Of a DNA stretch of 64,000 bases, positions 33,303 through 42,570 are shown piece by piece. Origin of the DNA: Streptomyces glaucescens (GTDB lineage: Bacteria > Actinomycetota > Actinomycetes > Streptomycetales > Streptomycetaceae). Location: contig NZ_CP009438.1 in assembly GCF_000761215.1 (NCBI RefSeq), positions 4,047,001 to 4,111,000 on the forward strand. Reading direction: 5' to 3'. Under the pieces are notes generated by a model. It ran no database searches. It was not told the origin of the DNA and saw only the letters and a program-made list of their open reading frames with translations. Every line of letters starts with the position of its first letter. Positions within the stretch are counted from its first letter, which is position 1. A program made the translations under genes and the position numbers.

Positions 33303-35921
33303 GTGACGACCGGCGTGGGTGCGCTGCGCGAGCGGGACGGCGAACTGGCGTCACTGGCCCGCTGGTGGGGCGAGACGGCTGCCGGCACGGGGCGGCTGGT
33401 GCTCGTCGGGGGCGACGCGGGCGCCGGCAAGACGGTGCTGATCCACGAGTTCGGCCGCCGGCTGAGCGGCGCCCGCATCCTCGGCGGCGCCTGCGAACCG
33501 CTCACCACGCCGCTGCCGCTCGGCCCGCTGCGCGACATGGCCGACAGCCTGCCCGCCCCGTTGCGGCAGGAGCTGACCGGCACCCCGGATCCGATGGCGG
33601 TGCGGCGCCTGCTGCTCGCGGAACTGGGCGGGGGCCGCGCTCCGGCCCTGCTCGTGCTGGACGACGCCCACTGGGCCGACGCGGCCACGCTGGACCTGCT
33701 GCGCTTCCTGGGCCGGCGCCTCGGGTCGTGCCCGGCCATGGTCGTCGTGGCCTACCGGCAGGACGAGGTCGGGCCCCGCCATCCGCTGCGGGTCCTGGCA
33801 GGCGACCTGGCGGCGCTTCCCGCGATCCGGCGGCTCACCGTGCCGCCCCTGTCCGAGGCGGCCGTCGCGCGTCTCGCGGCGGGTACCGGTCTCGACCCGG
33901 CCGAGCTGCACCGGCGTACCGGCGGCAACGCGTTCTTCGTGACGCAGGTGCTGGCCGACGGAGGGGCGACCGTCCCCGCCACGGTCCGGGACGCGGTGCT
34001 CGCCCGTGCCGCCCGCCTGGGACCGGGCGCCCGGGACGCGCTCGACGCCGTCGCCTGCCTGGGCACGCGGGCCGTCCCGTGGCTGGCCGAGGCGGTGTCG
34101 GGGCGGCCGTCCGGCGACCTGGACGAGTGCGTGGAGCGCGGGCTGCTCACCGCCGAGCAGGGCCAGGTCGCGTTCCGGCACGAACTGGTCCGCGTCGCGG
34201 TCCACGAGGCGATCCCGCCCGGCCGGGCGGCGGACCTGCACCGGCGGGCACTCGCCGTGCTCGCCGCCCGGCCGGAGGGCGAAGTGGAGCCCGCGCGGCT
34301 GGCCGATCACGCCCAGCGCGCCGGCGACCGGGCCGCGGTGCTGGCGCACGCGCCGCGCGCGGCGCGGCGGGCCTCCGCGCTGGGCGCCCACAAGGAGGCC
34401 GCCGCGCATCTGCGCCGTGCCCTCGGTGCCGGCCCGGGGCCGCCCTCCGCGCGACGGGCGGAACTCCTGGCGGAACTGGGCCGGCAGTGTCACCTCGCCG
34501 ACGACCTCGACGCCGCGCTGGGTGCCTGGCAGGAGGCGGTCGCCGGGTGGCGCGCGGTCGGTGACGGGCGCCGGCGGGCCGGCGCGCTGGTCGGGCTCGC
34601 CGTCACCGCGGCCCATCTGGCGCGGGAGATCCCCCTCGGCGTGCGGGCGTGCGACGAGGCCCTCGGACTGCTGGCGGGCCGGCCCGGGCCGGAGTTCGCC
34701 CTCGCGTGCGCCGTGCGCGGGAAGCTGGCGGCCATGGCGTTCCGCAACGCGGACGCGGTCGCCTGCGGTGAGCGGATCCTCGCGACGGCCGACGGCCCGC
34801 CGGATGCGACGGCACGGGCCCTGGCCCTGCTGCCGGCCGGGATCGGCCGCGCCCAGGGCGGCGACCCGGCGGGCCTGGGGACGATCGCGCGGAGCGTCCG
34901 GCTGGCGTGCGAGGCGTCCGCCTACGACCAGGCCGGACTCGGCTACTTCTGGCTCCAGCTGATCTGCGTGACCCGCCGCTGGTACCGGGAGGCGGAGCGC
35001 TGGTACGGGGAGGCGCTGGCCTTCACCGACGAGCACGGCCAGGAGGTCTGGCGCCAGTGGCTGCGCGCCTTCCGGTCGCGCGCCCTGCTGGACCAGGGCC
35101 GGTGGGACGAGGCCGAGGCCCTGGCCTCGGAGGTGCTGCGGACGGCCGGCGCGGACGACGGGCGCAAGATGCTGAGCATGGTGGTGCTGGGCCGGCTGCG
35201 CGCCCGCCGGGGCGACGCCGATCCCCTTCCCCTGCTGTCCCGGGTGCGGGCGACCATGGTCACCGCCGAGCCGTACGTCGGCTGGATCATCGGCGCGACA
35301 CCGGCCCTGGCCGAGGCCGAGGCGTACGCCGACCACCTCGGCCGGCTGCCGGGGATCGTCCGCCCGGCGCTGGCCGCCGCCGTCGGGCAGGGCGAGCCGT
35401 GGCTGGTCGGTGAACTCGCCCACTGGCTGGCCTGGGCGGACGGCCCCGCCCCGGTGCCGCCCCGGGCGGCCGAGCCGTACCGGCTCCAACTCGCGGGCCG
35501 GTGGCGGGAGTCGGCCGAGCGCTGGCAGGAGACGGGTTGCCCCTACGAGGCGGCGCTCGCCCTGGCCGGGTCCGCCGACGAGGTGATGCTGCGGGACGCG
35601 CTCGCCCTGTTCGACCGTCTGGGCGCCCGTCCGATGCGGGACGTCACCGCACGCCGGCTGCGCCGCCTGGGGGTGCGTGACATCCCGAGGCGCCCCACGG
35701 GTCCCGCCGGCCCGGAAGGGCTCAGCCTGCGCGAGCACGAGGTGCTCGGTCTGCTCGCCGACGGCCTGCGCAACGCGGAGATCGCCGAGGAGCTGTTCCT
35801 GTCCCGGCGCACCGTGGAGCACCACGTCGCGGCCGTGCTGCGCAAGCTCGCCGTGCCGAACCGCCGGGAGGCGGCGCGCTACGCCCGGCGGCACGGCGTG
35901 ACCGTCCGTTCACGAGGATGA
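33303..35921 (+). CDS. large ATP-binding LuxR-family regulator (LAL)
   Basis: 872 residues. Walker A is at residues 36-44 (GGDAGAGKT), and Walker B is LLVLDDAHWAD near residue 120. A long TPR-like helical region covers ~350-780. The C-terminal ~65 residues are a LuxR helix-turn-helix (LSLREHEVLGLLADGLRNAE, FLSRRTVEHHVAAVLRKL). This is the MalT-like LAL architecture. GTG start, weak ribosome-binding site (GAGAAGG). Divergent from the FAD monooxygenase gene, its most probable target. Confidence 0.93.
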   Translation: MTTGVGALRERDGELASLARWWGETAAGTGRLVLVGGDAGAGKTVLIHEFGRRLSGARILGGACEPLTTPLPLGPLRDMADSLPAPLRQELTGTPDPMAVRRLLLAELGGGRAPALLVLDDAHWADAATLDLLRFLGRRLGSCPAMVVVAYRQDEVGPRHPLRVLAGDLAALPAIRRLTVPPLSEAAVARLAAGTGLDPAELHRRTGGNAFFVTQVLADGGATVPATVRDAVLARAARLGPGARDALDAVACLGTRAVPWLAEAVSGRPSGDLDECVERGLLTAEQGQVAFRHELVRVAVHEAIPPGRAADLHRRALAVLAARPEGEVEPARLADHAQRAGDRAAVLAHAPRAARRASALGAHKEAAAHLRRALGAGPGPPSARRAELLAELGRQCHLADDLDAALGAWQEAVAGWRAVGDGRRRAGALVGLAVTAAHLAREIPLGVRACDEALGLLAGRPGPEFALACAVRGKLAAMAFRNADAVACGERILATADGPPDATARALALLPAGIGRAQGGDPAGLGTIARSVRLACEASAYDQAGLGYFWLQLICVTRRWYREAERWYGEALAFTDEHGQEVWRQWLRAFRSRALLDQGRWDEAEALASEVLRTAGADDGRKMLSMVVLGRLRARRGDADPLPLLSRVRATMVTAEPYVGWIIGATPALAEAEAYADHLGRLPGIVRPALAAAVGQGEPWLVGELAHWLAWADGPAPVPPRAAEPYRLQLAGRWRESAERWQETGCPYEAALALAGSADEVMLRDALALFDRLGARPMRDVTARRLRRLGVRDIPRRPTGPAGPEGLSLREHEVLGLLADGLRNAEIAEELFLSRRTVEHHVAAVLRKLAVPNRREAARYARRHGVTVRSRG

Positions 35922-36080
35922 CGGACAGGTACTGAATCGGCGTCAGGACTGGTGATTTAGCTCACTGTCCCCGGGTCTTGTGTGTCGTCCGCGCCCCAGA
36001 GAGCGCTTAATACGATGGGCCATCCCTGAGGCGGATGTGCCCCTTGTGACTTCTGGTGGCCGTAGTGGCCTTTCTCTGGG

Positions 36081-38237
36081 GTGGATCTCTTCGTGAGTCG
36101 ACGTAAAGGGCATGCGTACAGACCGTTGAGCCTGAAGCGACGGGCGTGGCTGACGCTCGGCGCGGTGGTGCTGGGCGGAGGAGGCATGGCGACGTACGCG
36201 TCGGCCAGCGACTCCTCCGTCCCGCCCGCCGAGGGGCAGGAGAAGCGGCCGGTGCGGGTCTATCACCTCGCGCTGAAGGGGACCGAGCCCGGCGAGCGTG
36301 AGCTGCCGCGCACGGAGACCAAGCAGTTCTCGCTGGTCGGCGTCACCTGGACGGGCGCGGCCAGGAAGCTCGAAGGCACGGCGCAGGTGCGCACCCGCAG
36401 CCTGGAGACCGGCGCGTGGAGCCCGTGGCGCGACCTGGAGGTGGACCTGTCCCCGCCGGACGAGCCGGAGGCGGGCATGCGGGGCGCGTCCGCCCCGATG
36501 TGGGTGGGCCCCTCCGACGGCATCGAGGTGCAGGTCGTCCACGAGGACGGCTCGACCGGCGCGCTCCCCAAGGGACTTGACGTCAGCATGGTCGACCCCG
36601 GCGTGGTGACCGAGGCGGAGACGAGGATGAGCCCGCCGCAGCCGGCCGCGTTCGCCGTCCAGCCCGGCCTGGCGCCCGCCTCGTACACCTCGGCGAGCGC
36701 GGAGACGGGCGTCCTGCCCCAGCCGCCGGTCACCACCCGCGCCGAATGGGGCGCGGACGAGTCCCGCAGCCCCGACCCGTCGGACTACAACACGGACGTG
36801 AAGTCGGTGTTCGTGCACCACACGGCCGGCGCGGACTACGACTGCTCCGAGTCGCCGGCCATCGTGCGGGGCATCTACGCCTACCACACCGACCCGGCGC
36901 CCCAGGGCAACGGCTGGAACGACCTCGGCTACCACTTCCTGGTCGACAAGTGCGGCCAGATATTCGAGGGCCGCAAGGGCGGCATCGACAAGCCGGTGCT
37001 CGGCGCGCACACCTACGGCTTCAACCGGGAGTCGACCGGCATATCCGTCCTCGGCAACTACGTCTCCGGCAGCGCCTCCGACGCGGCCCTGGAGTCCGTG
37101 GCCCGGCTGGCGGCGTGGAAGCTGAGCCTGCACGGCGTCACCGACCCGGCGGGCACGGTGGAACTGACCGCGGGCGCGACCCAGAAGAACTACTTCGGGA
37201 CCTCCTTCACCGCGGGCCAGAAGTACGTGTTCAACCGCATCTCCGGCCACCGCGACGGCTTCAACAGCGAGTGCCCGGGCAACTCCCTCTACGCCCAGCT
37301 GCCCACGGTCCGCTCCTGGGCGGCCGGCCCGGTCCAGGACCTGAAGGTCACCTCGCTCACCGGGGCCACCGCGAAGGGCACGACGTACTACACCAAGGGC
37401 GCGGTCACCGTGCGCTGGTCGTCGTCCACCCCCGCCTCGCTGATCACCAGGTACGAGATCCTGGTCGACGGCGCCGTCGTCGCCACCACCTCGGGCGCGG
37501 GCTCCGCCAAGGCGGTCTCCCTGGCCGCGGGCGACCACACCGTGGCCGTGCGCGCCGTGCACCAGTCGGGCAAGGCGGTGGAGACCGCTCCGACGACCGT
37601 CGTCGCCGACACCACCCTGCCCACGCTCACCACGCCGAAGCTGGCCCTGCGCATCGGCACGGTCAGCACCACCGCCGTGCCCGTCACGCTCAGCTGGAAG
37701 GCGACGGACGACAAGGCGCTGCTCAACACCAAGCTGCTCTCCCCGGCGACCGCCACCTTCAGCGCGGCGGCCACCCTCTCCAACCGCACCGCGAAGCCGG
37801 GCGCGGCCGCCACCTGGTCGATGCGGGCACAGGACTACGCGGGCAACTACCGTGACGCCTCCGCCGCCTACACCCCGGTCATCCTCCAGGAGACCTCCGC
37901 GGTGAAGACGGGCACCTGGACCACCCGCTCCTCCACCAGCTACCTGGGCGGCACGTCCTACTCCAGCGGTTCGAAGGGCGCCAGCCTCTCCTGGACCTTC
38001 ACCGGCCGCTCCGCCTCCTGGGTGGTCTCCCGGGCCTCCACCTCCGGCCAGGTCTACGTCTACGTCGACGGCGTGAAGGTCTCCACGGTGGACCTGAAGT
38101 CGTCGAGCACCCTGTACCGCCAGGCCATCTGGACCAAGACCTGGTCCACCAGCGCCAAGCACACGGTCAAGATCGTCGTGGTCGGCACCACCGGCCGTCC
38201 GACCATCACCACGGACGGACTGGTCTACATCAAGTAG
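36081..38237 (+). CDS. secreted PGRP-type N-acetylmuramoyl-L-alanine amidase
   Basis: 718 residues. GTG start behind TCTGGGG; a second GTG four codons in is possible. N-terminal membrane or signal helix (RRAWLTLGAVVLGGGGMATY). Residues ~219-400 are the amidase_2/PGRP domain with zinc ligands visible: His in VFVHHTAG, His in SGHRDGF and Cys in ECPGN. The remainder is Ig-like/fibronectin-like beta domains (VTVRWSSSTPASLITRYEIL). It would cleave the lactyl-Ala bond of peptidoglycan. The upstream 160 bases hold TACGAT at 36012, a possible -10 element. Confidence 0.9.
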   Translation: MDLFVSRRKGHAYRPLSLKRRAWLTLGAVVLGGGGMATYASASDSSVPPAEGQEKRPVRVYHLALKGTEPGERELPRTETKQFSLVGVTWTGAARKLEGTAQVRTRSLETGAWSPWRDLEVDLSPPDEPEAGMRGASAPMWVGPSDGIEVQVVHEDGSTGALPKGLDVSMVDPGVVTEAETRMSPPQPAAFAVQPGLAPASYTSASAETGVLPQPPVTTRAEWGADESRSPDPSDYNTDVKSVFVHHTAGADYDCSESPAIVRGIYAYHTDPAPQGNGWNDLGYHFLVDKCGQIFEGRKGGIDKPVLGAHTYGFNRESTGISVLGNYVSGSASDAALESVARLAAWKLSLHGVTDPAGTVELTAGATQKNYFGTSFTAGQKYVFNRISGHRDGFNSECPGNSLYAQLPTVRSWAAGPVQDLKVTSLTGATAKGTTYYTKGAVTVRWSSSTPASLITRYEILVDGAVVATTSGAGSAKAVSLAAGDHTVAVRAVHQSGKAVETAPTTVVADTTLPTLTTPKLALRIGTVSTTAVPVTLSWKATDDKALLNTKLLSPATATFSAAATLSNRTAKPGAAATWSMRAQDYAGNYRDASAAYTPVILQETSAVKTGTWTTRSSTSYLGGTSYSSGSKGASLSWTFTGRSASWVVSRASTSGQVYVYVDGVKVSTVDLKSSSTLYRQAIWTKTWSTSAKHTVKIVVVGTTGRPTITTDGLVYIK

Positions 38238-38265
38238 CCGAAACGGTCCGCCTTTCGGCACCCGT

Positions 38266-38306
38266 GGGAACGGCGTCGTCACCCGGGACGACGCCGTTTC
38301 CCTTTT
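38266..38306 (+). terminator. strong intrinsic terminator after amidase
   Basis: GGGAACGGCGTCGTC pairs with GACGACGCCGTTTCCC (one bulge) and is followed by TTTTCCCT. One of the few T-tract terminators in the window. Confidence 0.9.
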
Positions 38307-38460
38307 CCCTGCCTGTGCGTGCGGCACAGGCCCGCGCCGCGGCGCGGGACCAGCCGCCGCGCGCCGCCGACACCGTCACCGGTGCCGCGCCTGACGACGA
38401 CGGGGGCGGCCGGTGTCCCGTCGGCCGCCCCCGTGTTCGCCTGCGCCTCCCGTGGAGGCA

Positions 38461-38748
38461 TCAGCCACCCACGTACCAGCTGAATCCGTCATTGCTGGCG
38501 GCGACCGCCAGCAGCACGAGCCAGAGCACGACGTCCACGACGCCGAGGATGATGCCCGCCTTCGCCATCCCGGCACCGCTCTTGACCCCGGCCTGGCGGC
38601 GCGCGACGGCACCGAAGATGATGGCCAGCGGGCCGAGCACGATGTTCAGGAAGAACAGCCCGACGACACCACAGCACAGACTCGCGATCGCCAGACCATT
38701 CGTGCGCGATCCGGAGGAAGCGGCAGAGGAACTGCCGTAACTCGCCAT
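38461..38748 (-). CDS. DUF4190 small membrane protein
   Basis: 95 residues. A Ser-rich N-terminus, then two hydrophobic hairpin helices (LAIASLCCGVVGLFFLNIVL, MAKAGIILGVVDVVLWLVLL) separated by the basic loop GAVARRQAGVKSG. This is the DUF4190 pattern, common in Streptomyces, function unknown. ATG behind GGGAG. Confidence 0.92.
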   Translation of the reverse strand: MASYGSSSAASSGSRTNGLAIASLCCGVVGLFFLNIVLGPLAIIFGAVARRQAGVKSGAGMAKAGIILGVVDVVLWLVLLAVAASNDGFSWYVGG

Positions 38749-38903
38749 TGCATACTCCCGGTTGTCGTAGACACGGACCGGACGGGCGCCCACCCTCACG
38801 TTCTGCTGACACTGAGGGTGCCCCTTCACGCCGCCTCCATGTCACCGGCCCGCCGAGTTCCTTCCTGCCTCCGGCGCGGCGCCCCCACGACCGGGTGACG
38901 CGC

Positions 38904-39548
38904 CTACGACTCCAGGTAGCGCAGGACCGCCAGGATCCGCCGGTTGTACCCGGTGGCGTGCGGCAGGTCCAGCTTGTCGAAGACGGCGTTGAGGTTCTTC
39001 TCCACCGAACTCAGCGACAGGTGCAGCTTCCCGGCGATCGCCGAGTTGGTGTACCCCTGGCCCAGCGCCTCCAGCACGCTGCGCTCACGCGGGGTGAGCC
39101 GGGCCAGCGGATCGCCGTGCGTGGTGCGGACGAGCAACTGCCGTACGACCTCCGGGTCGATGGCGGCGCCGCCCCCGTGGATCCGCTCCAGGGCGTCCAG
39201 GAACTCCTCCACCTGCGCCACCCGGTCCTTGAGCAGGTAGCCGACCCGTTCGGCGTTGGACGCCAGCAACTGGGCCGCGTAGTTGCGCTCGACGTGCTGC
39301 GACAGCACCAGTACGCCGACCTCCGGGAAGCGGTCGCGGATCTCCACGGCGGCCCGCAGGCCCTCGTCGGTGTGGGTCGGCGGCATCCGGATGTCGGCGA
39401 CCACGATGTCCGGCCGGTGTTCCTCGACCTCCTCGAGCAGTGTCACCGCGTCGCCCAGCGCCGCCACCACCTCGTGGCCTTCGTCGGCGAGCAGCCGGAC
39501 CAGGCCCTCCCGCAGCAGGGTCGAGTCCTCGGCGAGGATCACGCGCAT
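38904..39548 (-). CDS. NarL/LuxR-type response regulator
   Basis: 214 residues. Receiver domain with the acidic pocket near LAEDSTLLREG, phospho-acceptor Asp in IVVADIRMPPTHTDEG and Lys in GYLLKDRVAQ. LuxR helix-turn-helix at the C-terminus (LTPRERSVLEALGQGYTNSA, SLSSVEKNLNAVFDKL). Its start overlaps the kinase stop by ten bases, so the pair is translationally coupled with the kinase first. Confidence 0.95.
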   Translation of the reverse strand: MRVILAEDSTLLREGLVRLLADEGHEVVAALGDAVTLLEEVEEHRPDIVVADIRMPPTHTDEGLRAAVEIRDRFPEVGVLVLSQHVERNYAAQLLASNAERVGYLLKDRVAQVEEFLDALERIHGGGAAIDPEVVRQLLVRTTHGDPLARLTPRERSVLEALGQGYTNSAIAGKLHLSLSSVEKNLNAVFDKLDLPHATGYNRRILAVLRYLES

Positions 39549-40759
39549 GGCAGCTCCGCGGAGATGGTCGTGGGCCCCCCGAGGGGGCTGTCGATGTGCA
39601 GTACGCCGTCGAGCGCGGCCACCCGGTCGCGCAGCCCGGCCAGTCCGCTGCCGGCCGGGTCCGCGCCGCCCTCGCCGTTGTCCTCGACCCGCACGGTGAG
39701 CCGCGCCCCGGTGAGCGCCACCCGCACCTCCATGGCGGTGGCCGAGGAGTGCTTGGCGGCGTTGGTGACGGCCTCGGACACCACGAAGTAGGCCGCCGTC
39801 TCCACGGGTTCGGGCAGCGGCGCACCGACCTGGAAGTCGACGCGCAGCGGGATCCCGCACCGCGCGGCCACGCCGCCCAGCGCCTCCTTCAGGCCGAGGC
39901 TGTCCAGCGCCGACGGGTAGACCCGCCAGGCCACTTCGCGCAGTTCGGTGAGGACGCCCTGGGACTCCTCGTGCGCCTGGCGCAGCAGTGCGTCGGCCCG
40001 CTCGGGGTCGCGGCTGCGGCGGGCCCGGCCGAGCAGCATGGCCAGTGCGACCAGGCGCTGCTGGACACCGTCGTGCAGATCGCGTTCGATGCGCCGTCGC
40101 TCGGCGTCCACCGCCCGCACCACCGCGGCCCGGCTGGCGGCGAGTTCGTCGATCCGCTGCCGGAGCAGTTCCCGCTCGGACGGGCCGAAGCACTCGCGGG
40201 CGGTGCGGGCGTCGAGGGCGGCCAGCGAGTACAGGCCCTGCACGTCGAGGAAGAGCAGGACGCCGCCGAGCACCACCTGGGTCAGCAGGTCGTCCCAGCC
40301 GATGCTGCCCCGTGCCACTCCCAGCACGAGCAGTCCGGCCAGGACCGCGCCGAACCCGAGCAGCCCGGTCACGACGGCGCACAGCAGGCCCGAGCAGCAG
40401 CGGACGGCGAGGTAGCGCAGGATCTTCCGGTCGGAGGCCGTGTAGTGCTCGGGGAAGCGGTCGCCGAAGAACACCGCGCGGCGCAGCCGTTCGAGGGCGG
40501 CCAGGCGGCGCGCCCCGGCCATCAGGACGCGGAGGGCGTCGGGGCGGGTGCGCGGCCACAGCAGGAACGGGCCGAGGGCGGCGCCGGCGACGAGGAAGCA
40601 GAGGGAGCCGAGCAGCGCGGTCGCGCAGCCGAGGAGGACGCCCGGGCCGCGGCGGCGCCGCGGGGGCGGCGGTGCGGCGCTCCGGTCGTCCTCGGGGTCC
40701 GGGGCGCCGAGGGTTCCCGCAACTCCGTGGGACGCGGCGGCGGTCAGGTCCTCGCGCAC
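39539..40759 (-). CDS. sensor histidine kinase (HisKA_3 type)
   Basis: 406 residues, GTG start. A basic, Pro-rich N-terminus, then hydrophobic helices (VLLGCATALLGSLCFLVAGA, LLCAVVTGLLGFGAVLAGLL, VVLGGVLLFLDVQGLY) forming a DUF1707-less sensor module. The phosphorylated His is in AERRRIERDLHDGVQQRL. The ATPase domain shows EAVTNAAKHSSA and VRVEDNGEGGADPAGSGLAG. The signal is unknown; there is no large external loop, so it may sense the membrane itself. Confidence 0.92.
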   Translation of the reverse strand: MREDLTAAASHGVAGTLGAPDPEDDRSAAPPPPRRRRGPGVLLGCATALLGSLCFLVAGAALGPFLLWPRTRPDALRVLMAGARRLAALERLRRAVFFGDRFPEHYTASDRKILRYLAVRCCSGLLCAVVTGLLGFGAVLAGLLVLGVARGSIGWDDLLTQVVLGGVLLFLDVQGLYSLAALDARTARECFGPSERELLRQRIDELAASRAAVVRAVDAERRRIERDLHDGVQQRLVALAMLLGRARRSRDPERADALLRQAHEESQGVLTELREVAWRVYPSALDSLGLKEALGGVAARCGIPLRVDFQVGAPLPEPVETAAYFVVSEAVTNAAKHSSATAMEVRVALTGARLTVRVEDNGEGGADPAGSGLAGLRDRVAALDGVLHIDSPLGGPTTISAELPCA

Positions 40760-40854
40760 AGTGTCCGAGCGTAGTGCGGCCGGACAGCGCGGGACAAGAT
40801 CGTCCCGGGCTGCGGGGGCGGGCGCCGCCGGGGCGGCGGGGGAGGGGCGGGTGC

Positions 40855-41517
40855 TCACCGTGCGCGGCGGTGCTGGGCCCGGCCGCGGCCCTTCAGCCGG
40901 ACCGCCAGCCAGGCGGCGAGGGCGACGACGACCAGGACCAGGACGGCCTTGCTGAGGTAGCCGACGTACACCTCCACCGCGTCCCACCGGTCGCCCAGCC
41001 AGTAACCGGCCAGCACCAGGACGCTGTTCCAGATCAGGCTGCCCAGCGTGGTGAGCATGATGAACACGGGCACCGGCATCCGCTCGACGCCGGCGGGCAC
41101 CGAGATCAGGCTGCGGAAGATCGGCACCATCCTGCCGAGGAACACCGCCTTGGTGCCGTGCTTGGCGAACCACTCCTCGGTGCGCTCCAGGTCCGAGTCC
41201 TTCACCAGCGGCAGCTTCGCCCACAGCGCGTGCATCCGCTCCCGGCCGAAGGCCACGCCGATCCAGTAGAGGGCGAGCGCGCCGACCACGGAACCGAGCG
41301 TCGTCCAGAACAGTGCCGAGGCCAGGCTCAGCACGCCCTGCCCGGCGGCGAAGCCGGTCAGCGGCAGGATGACCTCGCTGGGCAGCGGGGGGAACAGGTT
41401 CTCCAGGGCGATGGCCAGGCCGGCCCCTGGGCCGCCGAGCGTGTCGACGAGGTTCGCGGCCCACCCCGCGATGCCGTCCGCGGGTTTCTGGGACAGCGTC
41501 AGCGTCGTGTGATGCAT
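40855..41517 (-). CDS. DedA family membrane protein
   Basis: 220 residues. Typical DedA features: ENLFPPLPSEVILPLTGFAA near the start, the amphipathic region GRERMHALWAKLPLVKDSDL, FAKHGTKAVFLGRMVPIFRS with the conserved Gly-Arg, and VPAGVERMP. DedA proteins move lipid carriers such as undecaprenyl phosphate across the membrane. ATG behind GGAG. It lies upstream of the two-component system on the same strand. Confidence 0.93.
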   Translation of the reverse strand: MHHTTLTLSQKPADGIAGWAANLVDTLGGPGAGLAIALENLFPPLPSEVILPLTGFAAGQGVLSLASALFWTTLGSVVGALALYWIGVAFGRERMHALWAKLPLVKDSDLERTEEWFAKHGTKAVFLGRMVPIFRSLISVPAGVERMPVPVFIMLTTLGSLIWNSVLVLAGYWLGDRWDAVEVYVGYLSKAVLVLVVVALAAWLAVRLKGRGRAQHRRAR

Positions 41518-41778
41518 GGGGGGTCTCCAAGGTGCGGGTCGGTGGCGGTCGGTTGCGGGGCGGCCACCCCCGCTGCCCTTCAACCTAGGAAGCGCACTCG
41601 GGCGGCGGTATGAGGGTTGCCGTCCGGCCTGATGCTGTTCTCCGCATCGCCTACCCTGCGGAAAGCCTCAGGGTGCCCCGTGCGGCGCCGACCCGCCGTT
41701 GCCGGCCGCCTGTCCGCACCTCCTGGCCCGCCGGTTTTGCCCGTACGGGCCGGAAGGTGCCGGGACGCTCCGCCCGGT

Positions 41779-42570
41779 CTACTTCGGGTCGCGGGCGAAC
41801 AGCGACTTCGACCAGAGGTAGCCGAGGACGGTCAGGCCCGCGCACCAGGCCACCGCCAGCCAGCCGTTGTGGCCGATCCCGGTGCCGAGCAGCAGCCCGC
41901 GCAGTGTCTCGATGGCCGGGGTGAACGGCTGGTACTCGGCGACCGGCTGGAACCAGCCGGGCATGGCGTCGACCGGCACGAAGGCGCTCGACAGCAGCGG
42001 CAGGACCATCAGCGGCAGGGCGTTGTTGCTGGCGGCCTCCGCGTTCGGGCTGGACAGGCCCATGCCGACGGCGATCCAGGTGAGCGCCAGGGAGACCAGC
42101 GCCAGCAGGCCGGCCGCGAGCAGCCACTCCAGCGCGGTGGCGTCGGTGGTCCGGAACCCGATCGCCACGGCCACGGCCCCCACGAGCGTAAGGCTCATCA
42201 GGCACAGGAGCACGCTGCCCACCACATGCCCGATCAGCACCGACTGGCGGTGGATGGCCAGGGTGCGGAAGCGGGCGATGATGCCCTCGCTCATGTCCAT
42301 GGCGACGGACACGGCGCTGCCGATCGTGGTGCCGCCGATGGTCAGCAGCAGGATGCCCGGGACGAGATAGGCGACGTACTCGGAGCGGTCCGCCCCGCCG
42401 CCCCCGATACCGGCGCTCATCACATCACCGAAGACGTAGACGAAGAGCAGCAGCAGCATGACCGGGGTGAGCAGGAGGTTCAGGGTGAGGGAGGGATAGC
42501 GCCGGGCGTGCAGGAGGTTGCGCCGCAGCATGGTGGAGGAGTCGCGGACGGCGAGGGAGAGGGAGCTCAT
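41779..42570 (-). CDS. ABC-2 type exporter permease (DrrB-like)
   Basis: 263 residues with six membrane helices (LTLNLLLTPVMLLLLFVYVF, YLVPGILLLTIGGTTIGSAV, VVGSVLLCLMSLTLVGAVAV, AAGLLALVSLALTWIAVGMG, LPLMVLPLLSSAFVPVDAMP, WLAVAWCAGLTVLGYLW). The motif MPGWFQPVAEYQPFTPAIETLRG is typical of DrrB-type drug exporters. Start overlaps the ATPase stop by four bases (ATGA). Confidence 0.93.
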   Translation of the reverse strand: MSSLSLAVRDSSTMLRRNLLHARRYPSLTLNLLLTPVMLLLLFVYVFGDVMSAGIGGGGADRSEYVAYLVPGILLLTIGGTTIGSAVSVAMDMSEGIIARFRTLAIHRQSVLIGHVVGSVLLCLMSLTLVGAVAVAIGFRTTDATALEWLLAAGLLALVSLALTWIAVGMGLSSPNAEAASNNALPLMVLPLLSSAFVPVDAMPGWFQPVAEYQPFTPAIETLRGLLLGTGIGHNGWLAVAWCAGLTVLGYLWSKSLFARDPK